The translations under genes and the position numbers were made by a program. 64,000 nucleotides of DNA. Origin: QFOX01 sp044237845 (GTDB lineage: Bacteria; Pseudomonadota; Alphaproteobacteria; Rickettsiales; UBA3002). Below are positions 42,836 to 51,217 of the stretch, piece by piece. The notes beneath the pieces are model-generated. The model was not told the DNA's origin, did not search any database, and saw only the letters and a program-made list of their open reading frames with translations. Location of the stretch: contig JBIIEL010000006.1 of assembly GCA_044237845.1 (NCBI GenBank), positions 1 to 64,000 on the forward strand, in the 5' to 3' direction. How positions within the stretch are numbered: position 1 is the first letter of the stretch; every line of letters starts with the position of its first letter.

Positions 42836-44020
42836 ATGGCCGACAAAAATGATATCGTGATTGTGGATGCCGTACGTACCGCGATTGGTAACTTCAGCGG
42901 CGGGTTGTCGTCGTTCAGCGGGGCGCAGCTGGGCGCGGAGGTGATTAAATCGCTCCTCACCCGCAACCACATTCAGGCGGGCGACGTGGATGAGGTGATT
43001 CTCGGCCAAGTGCTCACCGCCACGGTCGGCCAGAACCCGGCACGCCAGGCGGCGATTCATGGCGGCCTCGCGGTTGATTCTACCGCGATGACCATCAATC
43101 AGGTCTGCGGCTCCGGCCTTCGCGCGGTGGCGGAGGGGATGAAATCCATCCGCAATGGTGACGCGACGATTGTGATCGCGGGCGGGCAGGAATCCATGAC
43201 CCAAGCGCCACACGCGATGCAGCTGCGCGCAGGCGTGAAAATGGGCAATGGCAGCATGATCGACACGATGATCACCGACGGGCTGTGGGAGTCGTTCAAC
43301 CACTACCATATGGGCATCACCGCGGAAAACGTGGCGCAACAATTCCAAATCACGCGCGAAGACCAAGATAAATTCGCCGCGAACAGCCAAGCCAAAGCCG
43401 TGAAAGCCATGGCCGACGGTAAGTTCAGTGCCGAGATTATTCCGCTCACCATCAAAAGCAAAAAGGGCGATACGGTGGTAGAAAAAGACGAATTCCCCCG
43501 CGCGGATACCACCGCAGAATCCCTCAGCAAACTGCGCCCGGCATTCAAGTCGGATGGCTCGGTCACCGCGGGCAATGCGTCCGGCATCAATGACGGCGCA
43601 GCCGCCGTGCTGCTGATGACGCGCGGCGAAGCCGAGAAGCGGGGACTTCGTCCCTTGGCAGTTATTAAGTCTTGGGCAACGGCGGGTGTTGACCCCACCA
43701 TCATGGGCACCGGCCCCATCCCCGCCTCGAAAAAGGCGCTCGCCAAAGCGGGTTGGAGCGTGGGCGACCTCGACCTCATCGAAGCGAACGAAGCCTTTGC
43801 TGCGCAAGCCATCGCCGTCAACCGCGAGATGGGTTGGGACGTAAGCAAAGTGAACGTCAACGGCGGCGCGATTGCGCTGGGCCACCCCATTGGCGCCTCG
43901 GGCGCGCGGGTGCTCACCACGCTGCTGCACGAAATGAAACGCAGCAATGCGAAAAAAGGCCTCGCCACCCTGTGTATCGGCGGCGGCATGGGCATCGCAA
44001 TGTGTGTAGAAGCAGCATAA
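42836..44020 (+). CDS. phaA: Acetyl-CoA acetyltransferase (beta-ketothiolase) PhaA
   Basis: A 394-residue biosynthetic thiolase that condenses two acetyl-CoA to acetoacetyl-CoA. The nucleophile Cys91 is in NQVCGSGLRAV; NEAFAAQ, GGAIALGHPIGASG (catalytic His) and CIGGGMG (second Cys) are intact. AAGGAG lies 8 nt upstream of the ATG. It is 72 nt after phaC and 12 nt before phaB, the classic PHB order. Confidence 0.96.
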   Translation: MADKNDIVIVDAVRTAIGNFSGGLSSFSGAQLGAEVIKSLLTRNHIQAGDVDEVILGQVLTATVGQNPARQAAIHGGLAVDSTAMTINQVCGSGLRAVAEGMKSIRNGDATIVIAGGQESMTQAPHAMQLRAGVKMGNGSMIDTMITDGLWESFNHYHMGITAENVAQQFQITREDQDKFAANSQAKAVKAMADGKFSAEIIPLTIKSKKGDTVVEKDEFPRADTTAESLSKLRPAFKSDGSVTAGNASGINDGAAAVLLMTRGEAEKRGLRPLAVIKSWATAGVDPTIMGTGPIPASKKALAKAGWSVGDLDLIEANEAFAAQAIAVNREMGWDVSKVNVNGGAIALGHPIGASGARVLTTLLHEMKRSNAKKGLATLCIGGGMGIAMCVEAA

Positions 44021-44032
44021 AGGGAGAGCATC

Positions 44033-44764
44033 ATGGCTATGAAGAATCGTATTGCACTGGTTACCGGCGGCACCCGTGGCATTGGCCGCGCGATTGCGAC
44101 CGACCTCAAAAAAGCAGGCTGCAAAGTGGTGGCTAGCTATCACGGGAATGAGGAAGCGGCTCAGGCTTTCAAAAAAGAAACCGGCATCGAAGTCATGCGC
44201 TTCGACGTGGCGGATTTTGAGCAGTGCCAGCACGCTGTGCGCCGCATCGAGAGCGAGATCGGGCCGGTTGATATTCTCATCAACAACGCAGGGATCACGC
44301 GCGACGGGTTCATGCATAAAATGGGTGAAGAGAGCTGGGACGCCGTGCTCGATACCAACCTCAAATCCTGCTTCAACATGTGCCGCGCGGTGATCGAGAG
44401 CATGCGCAGCCGCGCCTATGGCCGCATTGTCAGCATCAGCTCCATCAACGGCCAGACGGGGCAAATGGGGCAGACCAACTACGCCGCAGCGAAAGCAGGT
44501 GTGTTTGGCTTCACTAAATCCCTCGCGCGGGAATGTGCGAATAAAGGCATCACCGTGAATGCAGTCGCGCCCGGTTACATCAACACAGAAATGGTGGCCG
44601 CAGTGAACCCAGAAGTGCTGAAGGGTATCGTGTCGAAAATCCCGGTTGGGCGCTTAGGCGAAGCGTCTGAAATCGCGCGTGCCGTATGCTTTTTGGCGGA
44701 CGACTCTGCTGGATTCATCACCGGCGAGACGCTTTCCATCAACGGCGGCCAGCATATGGAGTAG
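44033..44764 (+). CDS. phaB: Acetoacetyl-CoA reductase PhaB
   Basis: A 243-residue short-chain dehydrogenase that reduces acetoacetyl-CoA to (R)-3-hydroxybutyryl-CoA with NADPH. The cofactor motif TGGTRGIGRAIA is at residues 11-22, NNAG at 84-87, and the catalytic Ser, Tyr150 and Lys154 in SSINGQTGQMGQTNYAAAK. Position after phaA and the QxGQTNY motif support PhaB over FabG. A GGGAGAG site precedes the ATG. Confidence 0.95.
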   Translation: MAMKNRIALVTGGTRGIGRAIATDLKKAGCKVVASYHGNEEAAQAFKKETGIEVMRFDVADFEQCQHAVRRIESEIGPVDILINNAGITRDGFMHKMGEESWDAVLDTNLKSCFNMCRAVIESMRSRAYGRIVSISSINGQTGQMGQTNYAAAKAGVFGFTKSLARECANKGITVNAVAPGYINTEMVAAVNPEVLKGIVSKIPVGRLGEASEIARAVCFLADDSAGFITGETLSINGGQHME

Positions 44765-44769
44765 TGCTG

Positions 44770-45255
44770 CTAGCGCATAATCGCCTGTTGTCTACTCGCG
44801 ATATGGTTTAGCATCGCGCTTGCAAATTGGAGATTGGCGCTTTCAGGCTCATTTTCGAGCGCTTTCTGAACACGTTTTTTGAGCAAGTTAAAATCCTCCT
44901 CAGAGATAGTGTTTGCTGAGCCCACAGCTTTCGCGCAAGTCGCTGCATGGCCTAGCGCAGAGTTGCGGACGTACAGCTTCTGTGCACTCTGCAGAAAATC
45001 AGTGAGTATCTGAAGTTCTGTTCTATTATCTTTGGGATCCCAAGCCTTACCTTTTACCGTGAGCAATTGCGCTCTTAGCACCCCAAACTCCGGAGCCTGG
45101 ATAGTCTCACGAAAAGGCCCAGGCATAAACTGCACGTGCGGTTGTAGTTTACCTTCGGGTGTAGAGGGGCCCTGAACCTTGGTATTCATGGGCGTCATGC
45201 CCAAAAGGGTCGGGTTCATTTCAGTATTCACGCCGCGCTGATGTAGCTTTCCCAT
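44770..45255 (-). CDS. Unknown 161-residue protein behind a perfect Pho-type box
   Basis: No family recognised. A soluble, mainly helical protein: a Pro/Met-rich N-terminal region (residues 10-50), then helices (ELQILTDFLQSAQKLYVRNSALGHAATCAKAV; EEDFNLLKKRVQKALENEPESANLQFASAMLNHIASRQQ). There is no signal peptide. AGGAG lies 9 nt upstream of the ATG. The PhoB-like box 51-72 nt upstream is the best in the window. It is convergent with phaB, with 5 nt between the stops. Confidence 0.7.
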   Translation of the reverse strand: MGKLHQRGVNTEMNPTLLGMTPMNTKVQGPSTPEGKLQPHVQFMPGPFRETIQAPEFGVLRAQLLTVKGKAWDPKDNRTELQILTDFLQSAQKLYVRNSALGHAATCAKAVGSANTISEEDFNLLKKRVQKALENEPESANLQFASAMLNHIASRQQAIMR

Positions 45256-45305
45256 CCAAGACTCCTACCTTCTTTGTGTGAGGTAATAGCCCTGTTCTAT
45301 CATCG

Positions 45306-45327
45306 AATGATGACAGTTTGATGACAA
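45306..45327 (-). promoter_or_regulatory. PhoB-like box upstream of the unknown gene at 45255
   Basis: On the minus strand: TTGTCAT-CAAA and CTGTCAT-CATT, matching the E. coli-type Pho-box half-site CTGTCAT in 13 of 14 positions with the correct 11-bp period. It shares 15 consecutive bases with the second box of the 40285 gene. The regulator is inferred. Confidence 0.72.
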
Positions 45328-45338
45328 TCAGAGAGAAA

Positions 45339-45527
45339 CTAGGCGTCGTGATGCTGAAGCACCAAGGTGTTGGGCTTTGCCATGGTCATTTTGATGTGGT
45401 TGGTACGCTTTTGCAGGGGCGTGCTCTCATCATCATACCACACATGGCTGATGGTGCCGGTCGAAAGAGCGGCATATTTCACGGCTTGCGGGCGGTTGCC
45501 GGTATTCTTATTTACACGAATCAACAT
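45339..45527 (-). CDS. Small 62-residue protein under a CtrA-type box
   Basis: No family recognised. A small, basic protein (VNKNTGNRPQAVKYAALSTGTI, HVWYDDESTPLQKRTNHIKMTM). AAGGAAAGGA 6-15 nt upstream of the ATG is a strong ribosome site, and a perfect CtrA-type box lies about 45 nt upstream, which together argue for a real gene despite its size. There is no membrane segment or signal peptide. Confidence 0.6.
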   Translation of the reverse strand: MLIRVNKNTGNRPQAVKYAALSTGTISHVWYDDESTPLQKRTNHIKMTMAKPNTLVLQHHDA

Positions 45528-45570
45528 AGTAAAATCCTTTCCTTGTTGGTTTTACCGTACCACACAAGGG

Positions 45571-45586
45571 TTAATACTTGATTAAC
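45571..45586. promoter_or_regulatory. Perfect CtrA box (TTAA-N7-TTAAC)
   Basis: TTAATACTTGATTAAC matches the full CtrA consensus TTAA-N7-TTAAC; because it is symmetric it reads equally well on the minus strand, toward the small gene that starts at 45527. The rest of the gap to serA (45587-45770) holds only short hairpins (GCCAC/GTGGC at 45707-45721) and no gene I can support. Confidence 0.65.
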
Positions 45587-45770
45587 GGCCAAAAGATTTT
45601 AGCCGTTCGGTTCAATAGGGGTTAAAAATTGGGGTTTTGGAACGCCGGGCGTTATCGCCTCTGCGTTGGCCTATGAGGCATTTTCAGTCCACCAACAAGC
45701 ATTTTAGCCACAAGAAGTGGCGCTATTGCCACAAATTATTCGTACAGTTGTATTTTTAACACATTTCTTG

Positions 45771-47345
45771 CTAAAAATGAAGGAGAATAGCCTTTTTGAC
45801 ACCGGGCAGCTTGGCAATCTTCGTCAGAAGCGCAGCATCCACCGCCTCATCCACCTCAATCAGTGCGACTGCGTGAGTAGCATCCTTATTCCGCCCGAGA
45901 TGGAAGTTGGCGATATTCACTTTCGCCTCGCCAAGGATTTGCCCCACACCGCCAATGAGGCCGGGCTTATCTTCGTTCGCCACATAGAGCATACGGCTGC
46001 CGAGCGATGCTTCGAGCAGCACATCACCAAGCGCCACAACGCGTGGCTTGTCACCAAACAGCGTACCGCTGATGGCAAAGCTGCCACCGTCGAACGCCAG
46101 CACCACCCGCATCAGCGTTTTGTAGTGCGCGGTGCGATCGTGGCTGATTTCGCTGACATCGATATTGCGCTCCTTCGCCACCACCGGTGCATTCACCATG
46201 TTCACGCCTTCCATCAGCGGCGCGAGGATGCCGTTGAGCACCGCCGCCGTCAGCGGCTTGGTGTTGAGCTCGGTAACCTTGCCTTCATATTCAATCGTCA
46301 CCTTGGTAATGCCGCCCGTCGTCATTTGCCCGGCGAAGCCGCCGAGGCGCGAAGCAAGGTTGAAATAGGGTTTTAAGCGCGCTGCGTCCTCCGCCGATAC
46401 GCTCGGCATGTTGAGTGCGTTGGTCACAGTGCCGACGGTGAGATATTCCGCCATTTGCTCAGCCACCTGAATGGCCACGTTTTCCTGCGCCTCGCCGGTG
46501 GATGCACCGAGATGCGGCGTTGCTACCACCTGCTCCATACCGAACAGCGGATTATTCGTCGCTGGCTCTTCTTCAAACACATCGAGCGCGGCACCCGCCA
46601 CTTGGCCGGATTCAATCGCGGCCTTGAGATCCGCCTCCACAATCAGACCGCCACGCGCGCAGTTGATAATCCGCACGCCCTTCTTGGTTTTGGCGAGGCT
46701 GTCTTTGTTGAGCAGGTTGCGCGTCGCGTCGGTCAGCGGCGTATGCATTGAGATAAAATCCGCGCGGGCGAGCAGTGCATCAAGCTCCATCTTTTCTACG
46801 TTCAGCGCCACAGCGCGCTCGGCCGAAAGGAATGGGTCGAACGCAACCACTTTCATTTTTAGCCCCTGCGCACGATCCGCCACGATGGAGCCAATATTGC
46901 CACAGCCGATGAGGCCGAGCGTTTTTCCTGCCAGCTCCACGCCCATGAATTTATTTTTTTCCCACTTACCCGCATGGGTGCTCGCACTCGCTGCCGGAAT
47001 CTGCCGCGCCAGCGCCATCATCAACGAAATAGCGTGCTCCGCAGTCGTGACCGAGTTACCAAACGGCGTATTCATCACCACCACGCCGTGGCTGGTGGCG
47101 GCCTTCACGTCGACGTTATCAACCCCGATACCGGCGCGCCCTACTACCCTCAACTTCTTCGCTGCAGCAAGCACCGTCGCAGTGACTTTTGTCGCCGAAC
47201 GGATCGCCAGCCCGTCATACTCGCCAATAATCTCGAGCAGTTGCTCTTCGGAGAGCCCGGTTTTTTGGTCGACCTCGATCCCGCGCGATTTAAAAATCTC
47301 AACCGCTTGTGGGCTGAGTTTATCGGATATCAGAACTTTTGGCAT
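45771..47345 (-). CDS. serA: D-3-phosphoglycerate dehydrogenase SerA
   Basis: A 524-residue long-form PGDH, first enzyme of serine synthesis. The NAD motif LIGCGNIGSIVADRA is at about 145-159, and the catalytic Arg, Glu and His blocks (NCARGGL, EEEPA, TPHLGASTGEAQENVA) are intact. An intervening ASB domain and a C-terminal ACT domain (LYVANEDKPGLIGGVGQILGEAKVNIANFHLGR) follow, allowing serine feedback. It lies 41 nt after infC on the same strand. Confidence 0.96.
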   Translation of the reverse strand: MPKVLISDKLSPQAVEIFKSRGIEVDQKTGLSEEQLLEIIGEYDGLAIRSATKVTATVLAAAKKLRVVGRAGIGVDNVDVKAATSHGVVVMNTPFGNSVTTAEHAISLMMALARQIPAASASTHAGKWEKNKFMGVELAGKTLGLIGCGNIGSIVADRAQGLKMKVVAFDPFLSAERAVALNVEKMELDALLARADFISMHTPLTDATRNLLNKDSLAKTKKGVRIINCARGGLIVEADLKAAIESGQVAGAALDVFEEEPATNNPLFGMEQVVATPHLGASTGEAQENVAIQVAEQMAEYLTVGTVTNALNMPSVSAEDAARLKPYFNLASRLGGFAGQMTTGGITKVTIEYEGKVTELNTKPLTAAVLNGILAPLMEGVNMVNAPVVAKERNIDVSEISHDRTAHYKTLMRVVLAFDGGSFAISGTLFGDKPRVVALGDVLLEASLGSRMLYVANEDKPGLIGGVGQILGEAKVNIANFHLGRNKDATHAVALIEVDEAVDAALLTKIAKLPGVKKAILLHF

Positions 47346-47386
47346 AGGAACCCCATAATGCGGGACGAAGAGTTAACAGATCAGCG

Positions 47387-47917
47387 CTAGTGCTTGTTTG
47401 GCACAACCACCATCATCACCTGACGGCCTTCCATTTTGGGCTCGTGCTCGACCTTAATTTTGTTGGCCAGCGTTTCACGCACCTTGTTCAGCACGGCCAT
47501 GCCGAGCTCCTGGTGTGCCATTTCACGGCCACGGAAGCGCAACGTAATTTTCACCTTGTCACCATCCGCCAGAAACTTCTCGACCTGACGCAGTTTGATG
47601 TCGAGGTCATGCTGGCCGATGCCGGGACGCAGCTTAATTTCTTTGATTTGGATGACTTTTTGTTTTTTCCGTGCTTCCTGAAATTTTTTCTGCTCCGCGA
47701 AACGGAACTTCCCGTAATCGAGCAGTTTACAAACCGGCGGTTCCGCATCCGGCGAGATTTCGACGAGGTCAAGCCCCGCTGCTTCCGCTGCTTTCAGCCC
47801 CTCAGCCACGCTGGTAACGCCGATCATTTCCGAGTTAGCCCCAATGAGGCGGATTTTATCCGCAACAATTTCGCGATTCACGCGTGGCTCTTTGCCGCGC
47901 TTTTCCTTAAGACTCAT
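47387..47917 (-). CDS. infC: Translation initiation factor IF-3
   Basis: A 176-residue IF-3. The N-terminal domain (RVNREIVADKIRLIG, DLVEISPDAEPPVCKLLDYGKFRFAEQKK) and C-terminal domain (KEIKLRPGIGQHDLDIKLRQVEKFL, RFRGREMAHQELG) are complete. It uses an ATG here; a rare ATT/ATC start, the basis of IF-3 autoregulation elsewhere, cannot be excluded further upstream, but none is obvious. It follows thrS after 33 nt, the conserved thrS-infC order. Confidence 0.96.
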   Translation of the reverse strand: MSLKEKRGKEPRVNREIVADKIRLIGANSEMIGVTSVAEGLKAAEAAGLDLVEISPDAEPPVCKLLDYGKFRFAEQKKFQEARKKQKVIQIKEIKLRPGIGQHDLDIKLRQVEKFLADGDKVKITLRFRGREMAHQELGMAVLNKVRETLANKIKVEHEPKMEGRQVMMVVVPNKH

Positions 47918-47950
47918 AGGGTGCCGTCATCGGTAGTTATCTCCAGTAGG

Positions 47951-49981
47951 TTATGCCGCCGACATCGTCGGGGTCGCACATTCCTTTACAAGGGTTGCGA
48001 GTGCGGCGTCAAGCGCCAGTGTTTGCTGCCCCTCGCTGCCGAGCGTGCGCAGCGCCACCGTACGCTGCTCCGACTCACGGCCACCGACAGCGATAATGAA
48101 CGGCACTTTTTGCAGCGAATGATCACGCACCTTAAAGTTGATTTTCTCCGCCCGCGTGTCCGTTTCAACACGGATTCCCGAGGCTTTTAGCAGGTTTGCC
48201 ACTTCCTGCGCATAGGCGTCATGGTCGTTGGTGATGCTGCAGACGACCACTTGGCGGGGTGACAACCAATGCGGAAGTTTGCCCGCATAATGCTCGATGA
48301 GGGTGCCTATAAACCGTTCATATGAGCCAAAAATCGCGCGGTGAAGCATGACGGGGCGGTGTTTTTCACCGTCCTCGCCCACATAACTGGCATCGAGCCG
48401 CTCCGGAAGCACGCGGTCAGATTGAATTGTGCCCACCTGCCAAGTGCGGCCGATTGCATCCGTCAGATGCCATTCGAGTTTAGGGGCGTAGAACGCGCCC
48501 TCACCTGGCAGCTCCTCAAAGCCATGCGCTTTATCAAGCCCTGCCTGTAGCACCGCAGAGCGCAGTTCATTTTCGGCCTTCTCCCACATTTCATCCGTGC
48601 CGAAGCGCTTTTTAGGGCGTAAGGCGAGCTTAATCGTATAATTGGTAAAGCCGAGGTCTTTATAAACACGGTCGGCCAGCTCACAGAAACTACGCACTTC
48701 ATCAACAACCTGATCTTCACGGCAGAAAATATGGGCGTCGTCTTGCGTAAACTGGCGCACACGCATGAGGCCGTGCAGCGCGCCATGCGGCTCGTTACGA
48801 TGGCAGCAGCCGTTTTCGTAAATGCGCAGCGGCAAATCACGATAACTCTTGATGCCTTGCTTAAAAATGAGGATATGCGCCGGGCAATTCATGGGTTTCA
48901 GCGCCATCCACTCGGCTTTGTCTGAAACAATTGGCCCCTCGTCGGTCGTGTTGGGTGCTTCGTCGGGGATAACAAACATATTCTCGCGGTATTTTCCCCA
49001 GTGGCCAGATTGCTCCCATTGCTTCGCATCGATCACCTGCGGCGTTTTCACTTCGCGATAGTCCGCGGCATCAATCGCGCGGCGCATATAGGCTTCCAGC
49101 TCGCGCCAAATAATATAGCCGTTCGGATGCCAGAATACACTGCCATGCGCTTCCTGCTGCAAATGAAATAAATCCAGTTCGCGTGCCAGCTTGCGGTGGT
49201 CGCGCTTTTCGGCTTCTTCCAGCATCGTCAGGTGCGCTTTCAGCTCCTTCTCGTTCGCGAAAGCGAGGCCGTAAATACGCTGGAGCATTTTATTTTTCGC
49301 ATCACCACGCCAGTAAGCGCCGGAGATACGCGTGAGCGTGAACGCCGCCGTAATCTTGCTAAAATGTGGCACATGCGGACCACGACAGAGATCGACAAAT
49401 GCGTCGTCCCCCTCGCCCTGACGATAAAGCGAAATCTTGCCGCGCTCAGTGGTGTCATCCTCCGGCGCGCTGCGGATCAGCTCGGCCTTATACCCCTCCC
49501 CGCGCTTCTCGAACATCGCGATGGCATCGGCTCGGTTCCACATTTCCCGCAGCACAGGCTGCGCCTGCTGTAAAATTTCTCTCATGACTTTTTCGATTTT
49601 CGGCAAATCGTCTGGCGTCAGCGGAGTTTCCAGCTCCACATCATAATAGAAGCCGTGCTCGATGGTGGGACCAATGGCGAGCTTGGCGCTGGGGTAGAGC
49701 GTTTTCACCGCCCGTGCGAGCAACTGCGCGGTGATAGTGTGGCGCATGATATCCAGCCCCTCAGTGTCCTTCGCGGTGAGAATCTGGAAACGGCAATTCT
49801 CCGTCAACGGCAGGTAAAGATCACGCTGCACACCATCCACCTTCATGGCGAGTGCGGCCTTGGCCAGCCCCGCACCGATGCTGGCCGCCACCTGTTCGCC
49901 CGTGGTGCCGGCGGGGTATTCCCGCGTGGTGCCATCGGGCAAGGTCAGGGTGATCAGTTTTTCAGCCGGTTGCGCAGACAT
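47951..49981 (-). CDS. thrS: Threonyl-tRNA synthetase
   Basis: A 676-residue class II synthetase: TGS domain (residues 9-70), editing domain with HxxxH-like and Cys zinc residues (about 80-240), catalytic core with MKPMNCPAHILIFKQ and the RNEPHGALHGLMRVRQFTQDDAHIFC motif, and a C-terminal anticodon domain (VVCSITNDHDAYAQEVANLLKASGIRVETDTR). Length and order are normal. It heads thrS-infC-serA. Confidence 0.96.
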   Translation of the reverse strand: MSAQPAEKLITLTLPDGTTREYPAGTTGEQVAASIGAGLAKAALAMKVDGVQRDLYLPLTENCRFQILTAKDTEGLDIMRHTITAQLLARAVKTLYPSAKLAIGPTIEHGFYYDVELETPLTPDDLPKIEKVMREILQQAQPVLREMWNRADAIAMFEKRGEGYKAELIRSAPEDDTTERGKISLYRQGEGDDAFVDLCRGPHVPHFSKITAAFTLTRISGAYWRGDAKNKMLQRIYGLAFANEKELKAHLTMLEEAEKRDHRKLARELDLFHLQQEAHGSVFWHPNGYIIWRELEAYMRRAIDAADYREVKTPQVIDAKQWEQSGHWGKYRENMFVIPDEAPNTTDEGPIVSDKAEWMALKPMNCPAHILIFKQGIKSYRDLPLRIYENGCCHRNEPHGALHGLMRVRQFTQDDAHIFCREDQVVDEVRSFCELADRVYKDLGFTNYTIKLALRPKKRFGTDEMWEKAENELRSAVLQAGLDKAHGFEELPGEGAFYAPKLEWHLTDAIGRTWQVGTIQSDRVLPERLDASYVGEDGEKHRPVMLHRAIFGSYERFIGTLIEHYAGKLPHWLSPRQVVVCSITNDHDAYAQEVANLLKASGIRVETDTRAEKINFKVRDHSLQKVPFIIAVGGRESEQRTVALRTLGSEGQQTLALDAALATLVKECATPTMSAA

Positions 49982-50048
49982 AGAGACTCCAAAAATGAGG
50001 GCTGAACTTTACGCGTTGGCAGCGCGCTGTCAAGCAATGCGCGTGGAT

Positions 50049-50981
50049 TTATGCCTGCGCCTGCAACGTTACCAGCACACGATCGACCGATAAATCACGC
50101 AGGTCTTTCTCGCGCAGCACGCGCACCGCTTGCCCGATTGGCGCAGAATAGGCCGGGTTGCTGGCATGGCTGAACAGCACGAAGCTGGGGCAATTGCTGG
50201 CGGCGATTATATGCATCGGCCCCGTATCGTTCCCCACCGCGAGGGTTGCGCCCCGCGCTAACGTCGCCAGCGCCGCGAAGCTGGTTCTGCCGCAGAGATT
50301 GAGCACATCGGGCACCCGCGCCTCAATCGACTCCAGCGCTTCGTGCTCCGCCCGCGTGCCGATCAAGACCGGCGTAATCTTCTGTGCCACCAGCTCTTGC
50401 GCCAGCGACGCGTATTGCTCCGCCGGCCAGCGTTTCTCCAGCCGATGTGCCGCCCCGCCCGGCACCAGCAACGCATAATCACCGATAAGCCCATAGGCCG
50501 ATATATCCGCCGTGAGCCACGAAATATTCGGCATACCCACGCCCTCAATTCCCGCCCGCGCAAGTTGATGGGCGAGGTTCGGCAGAGCATGTAGCTGATG
50601 CCGCCCGGGATTGGTGTAGCCATGGCTTGAAAAACGGCTGACATTGGAAATCTTCGGCCATGGGCGCTTAAGCAGCCATTGATAGCTGCTGGTGCGTGTC
50701 GAAGTTTGCACATCATAGACCCATGCCCAGCGCTTACTGTTCAGCATCGTGCGCAGACGGCCAAGCCCCTTGCGGTCAAGCCAGCGTGGTTTGGAATCCA
50801 CCCAGATTTCGTTGAAATACGGGCTCGCCGCCAGCAACTCGGCATAGGGTTTGGTGGTCAGGCAGACAATCCATGCATGCGGATGATGATCGCGGATCGC
50901 CGCAAACCCAGCCGTCGCCAACACAATATCGCCCAGCGCGCCGTGCTTGATGACGAGAATATTTTGCTTCGTTTCGTTCAC
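50049..50981 (-). CDS. Glycosyltransferase family 9 (heptosyltransferase-like)
   Basis: A 310-residue GT9 protein that probably adds heptose or a related sugar to the LPS core at the inner membrane. Signature: ILVIKHGALGDIVLATAGFAAIRDHHP (residues 8-34) and the donor-binding VGNDTGPMHIIAASNCPSFVLF (about 250-271). LVPGGAAHRLEKRWP is the usual P-G-A motif. The start is GTG with AAAGGAG 6 nt upstream. The exact sugar and acceptor cannot be deduced. Confidence 0.88.
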   Translation of the reverse strand: MNETKQNILVIKHGALGDIVLATAGFAAIRDHHPHAWIVCLTTKPYAELLAASPYFNEIWVDSKPRWLDRKGLGRLRTMLNSKRWAWVYDVQTSTRTSSYQWLLKRPWPKISNVSRFSSHGYTNPGRHQLHALPNLAHQLARAGIEGVGMPNISWLTADISAYGLIGDYALLVPGGAAHRLEKRWPAEQYASLAQELVAQKITPVLIGTRAEHEALESIEARVPDVLNLCGRTSFAALATLARGATLAVGNDTGPMHIIAASNCPSFVLFSHASNPAYSAPIGQAVRVLREKDLRDLSVDRVLVTLQAQA

Positions 50982-50991
50982 AACGCTCCTT

Positions 50992-51062
50992 TGTCATGCC
51001 CAGACAGGCGGGCATTCGGTGCAGCGGATGATGCGTCGGATCCGCATGCAACGCATGCTGGC
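50992..51062. repeat. Palindromic intergenic repeat, TTGTCATGCCC type
   Basis: Just upstream of the GT9 start. It starts TTGTCATGCCC, with a TGCCC/GGGCA stem (50997-51014), then GCGGAT/ATCCGC (51024-51046), and ends with GCATGC-AAC-GCATGC (51044-51058). The layout resembles the elements at 32992 and 40681 (TGTCA followed by GC-rich hairpins), so it may be a variant of the same dispersed family. Confidence 0.45.
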
Positions 51063-51110
51063 GAAGATATTATGTAATTCAATGATTTGATTAGAAAATT
51101 CTGTAATTTA

Positions 51111-51140
51111 TGTTGCATAATGTTGCATTCTGTTGCGTGG
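51111..51140. repeat. Three 10-bp direct repeats, TGTTGC-N4
   Basis: TGTTGCATAA, TGTTGCATTC and TGTTGCGTGG follow each other without gap, so TGTTGC recurs once per helical turn. It lies in the 236-bp gap between the GT9 gene and tatD, which otherwise holds the repeat at 50992 and no gene. It could be a binding array for a regulator. Copy number is too low for an origin iteron. Confidence 0.5.
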
Positions 51141-51217
51141 GGTAATGGGCTTGATTCACCCATCGTAACCGACAACCTCTCTACCGGGAAGGGGGGTACC
51201 TAAAGAAAATTTACAGA

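Noticed and set aside
42212..44464. 750-codon open frame on the minus strand across phaC, phaA and phaB
   Set aside because: It is antisense to three genes with complete catalytic motifs. The His/Arg/Ala-rich translation is the usual mirror of GC-rich coding sequence, and no ribosome site or domain supports it.
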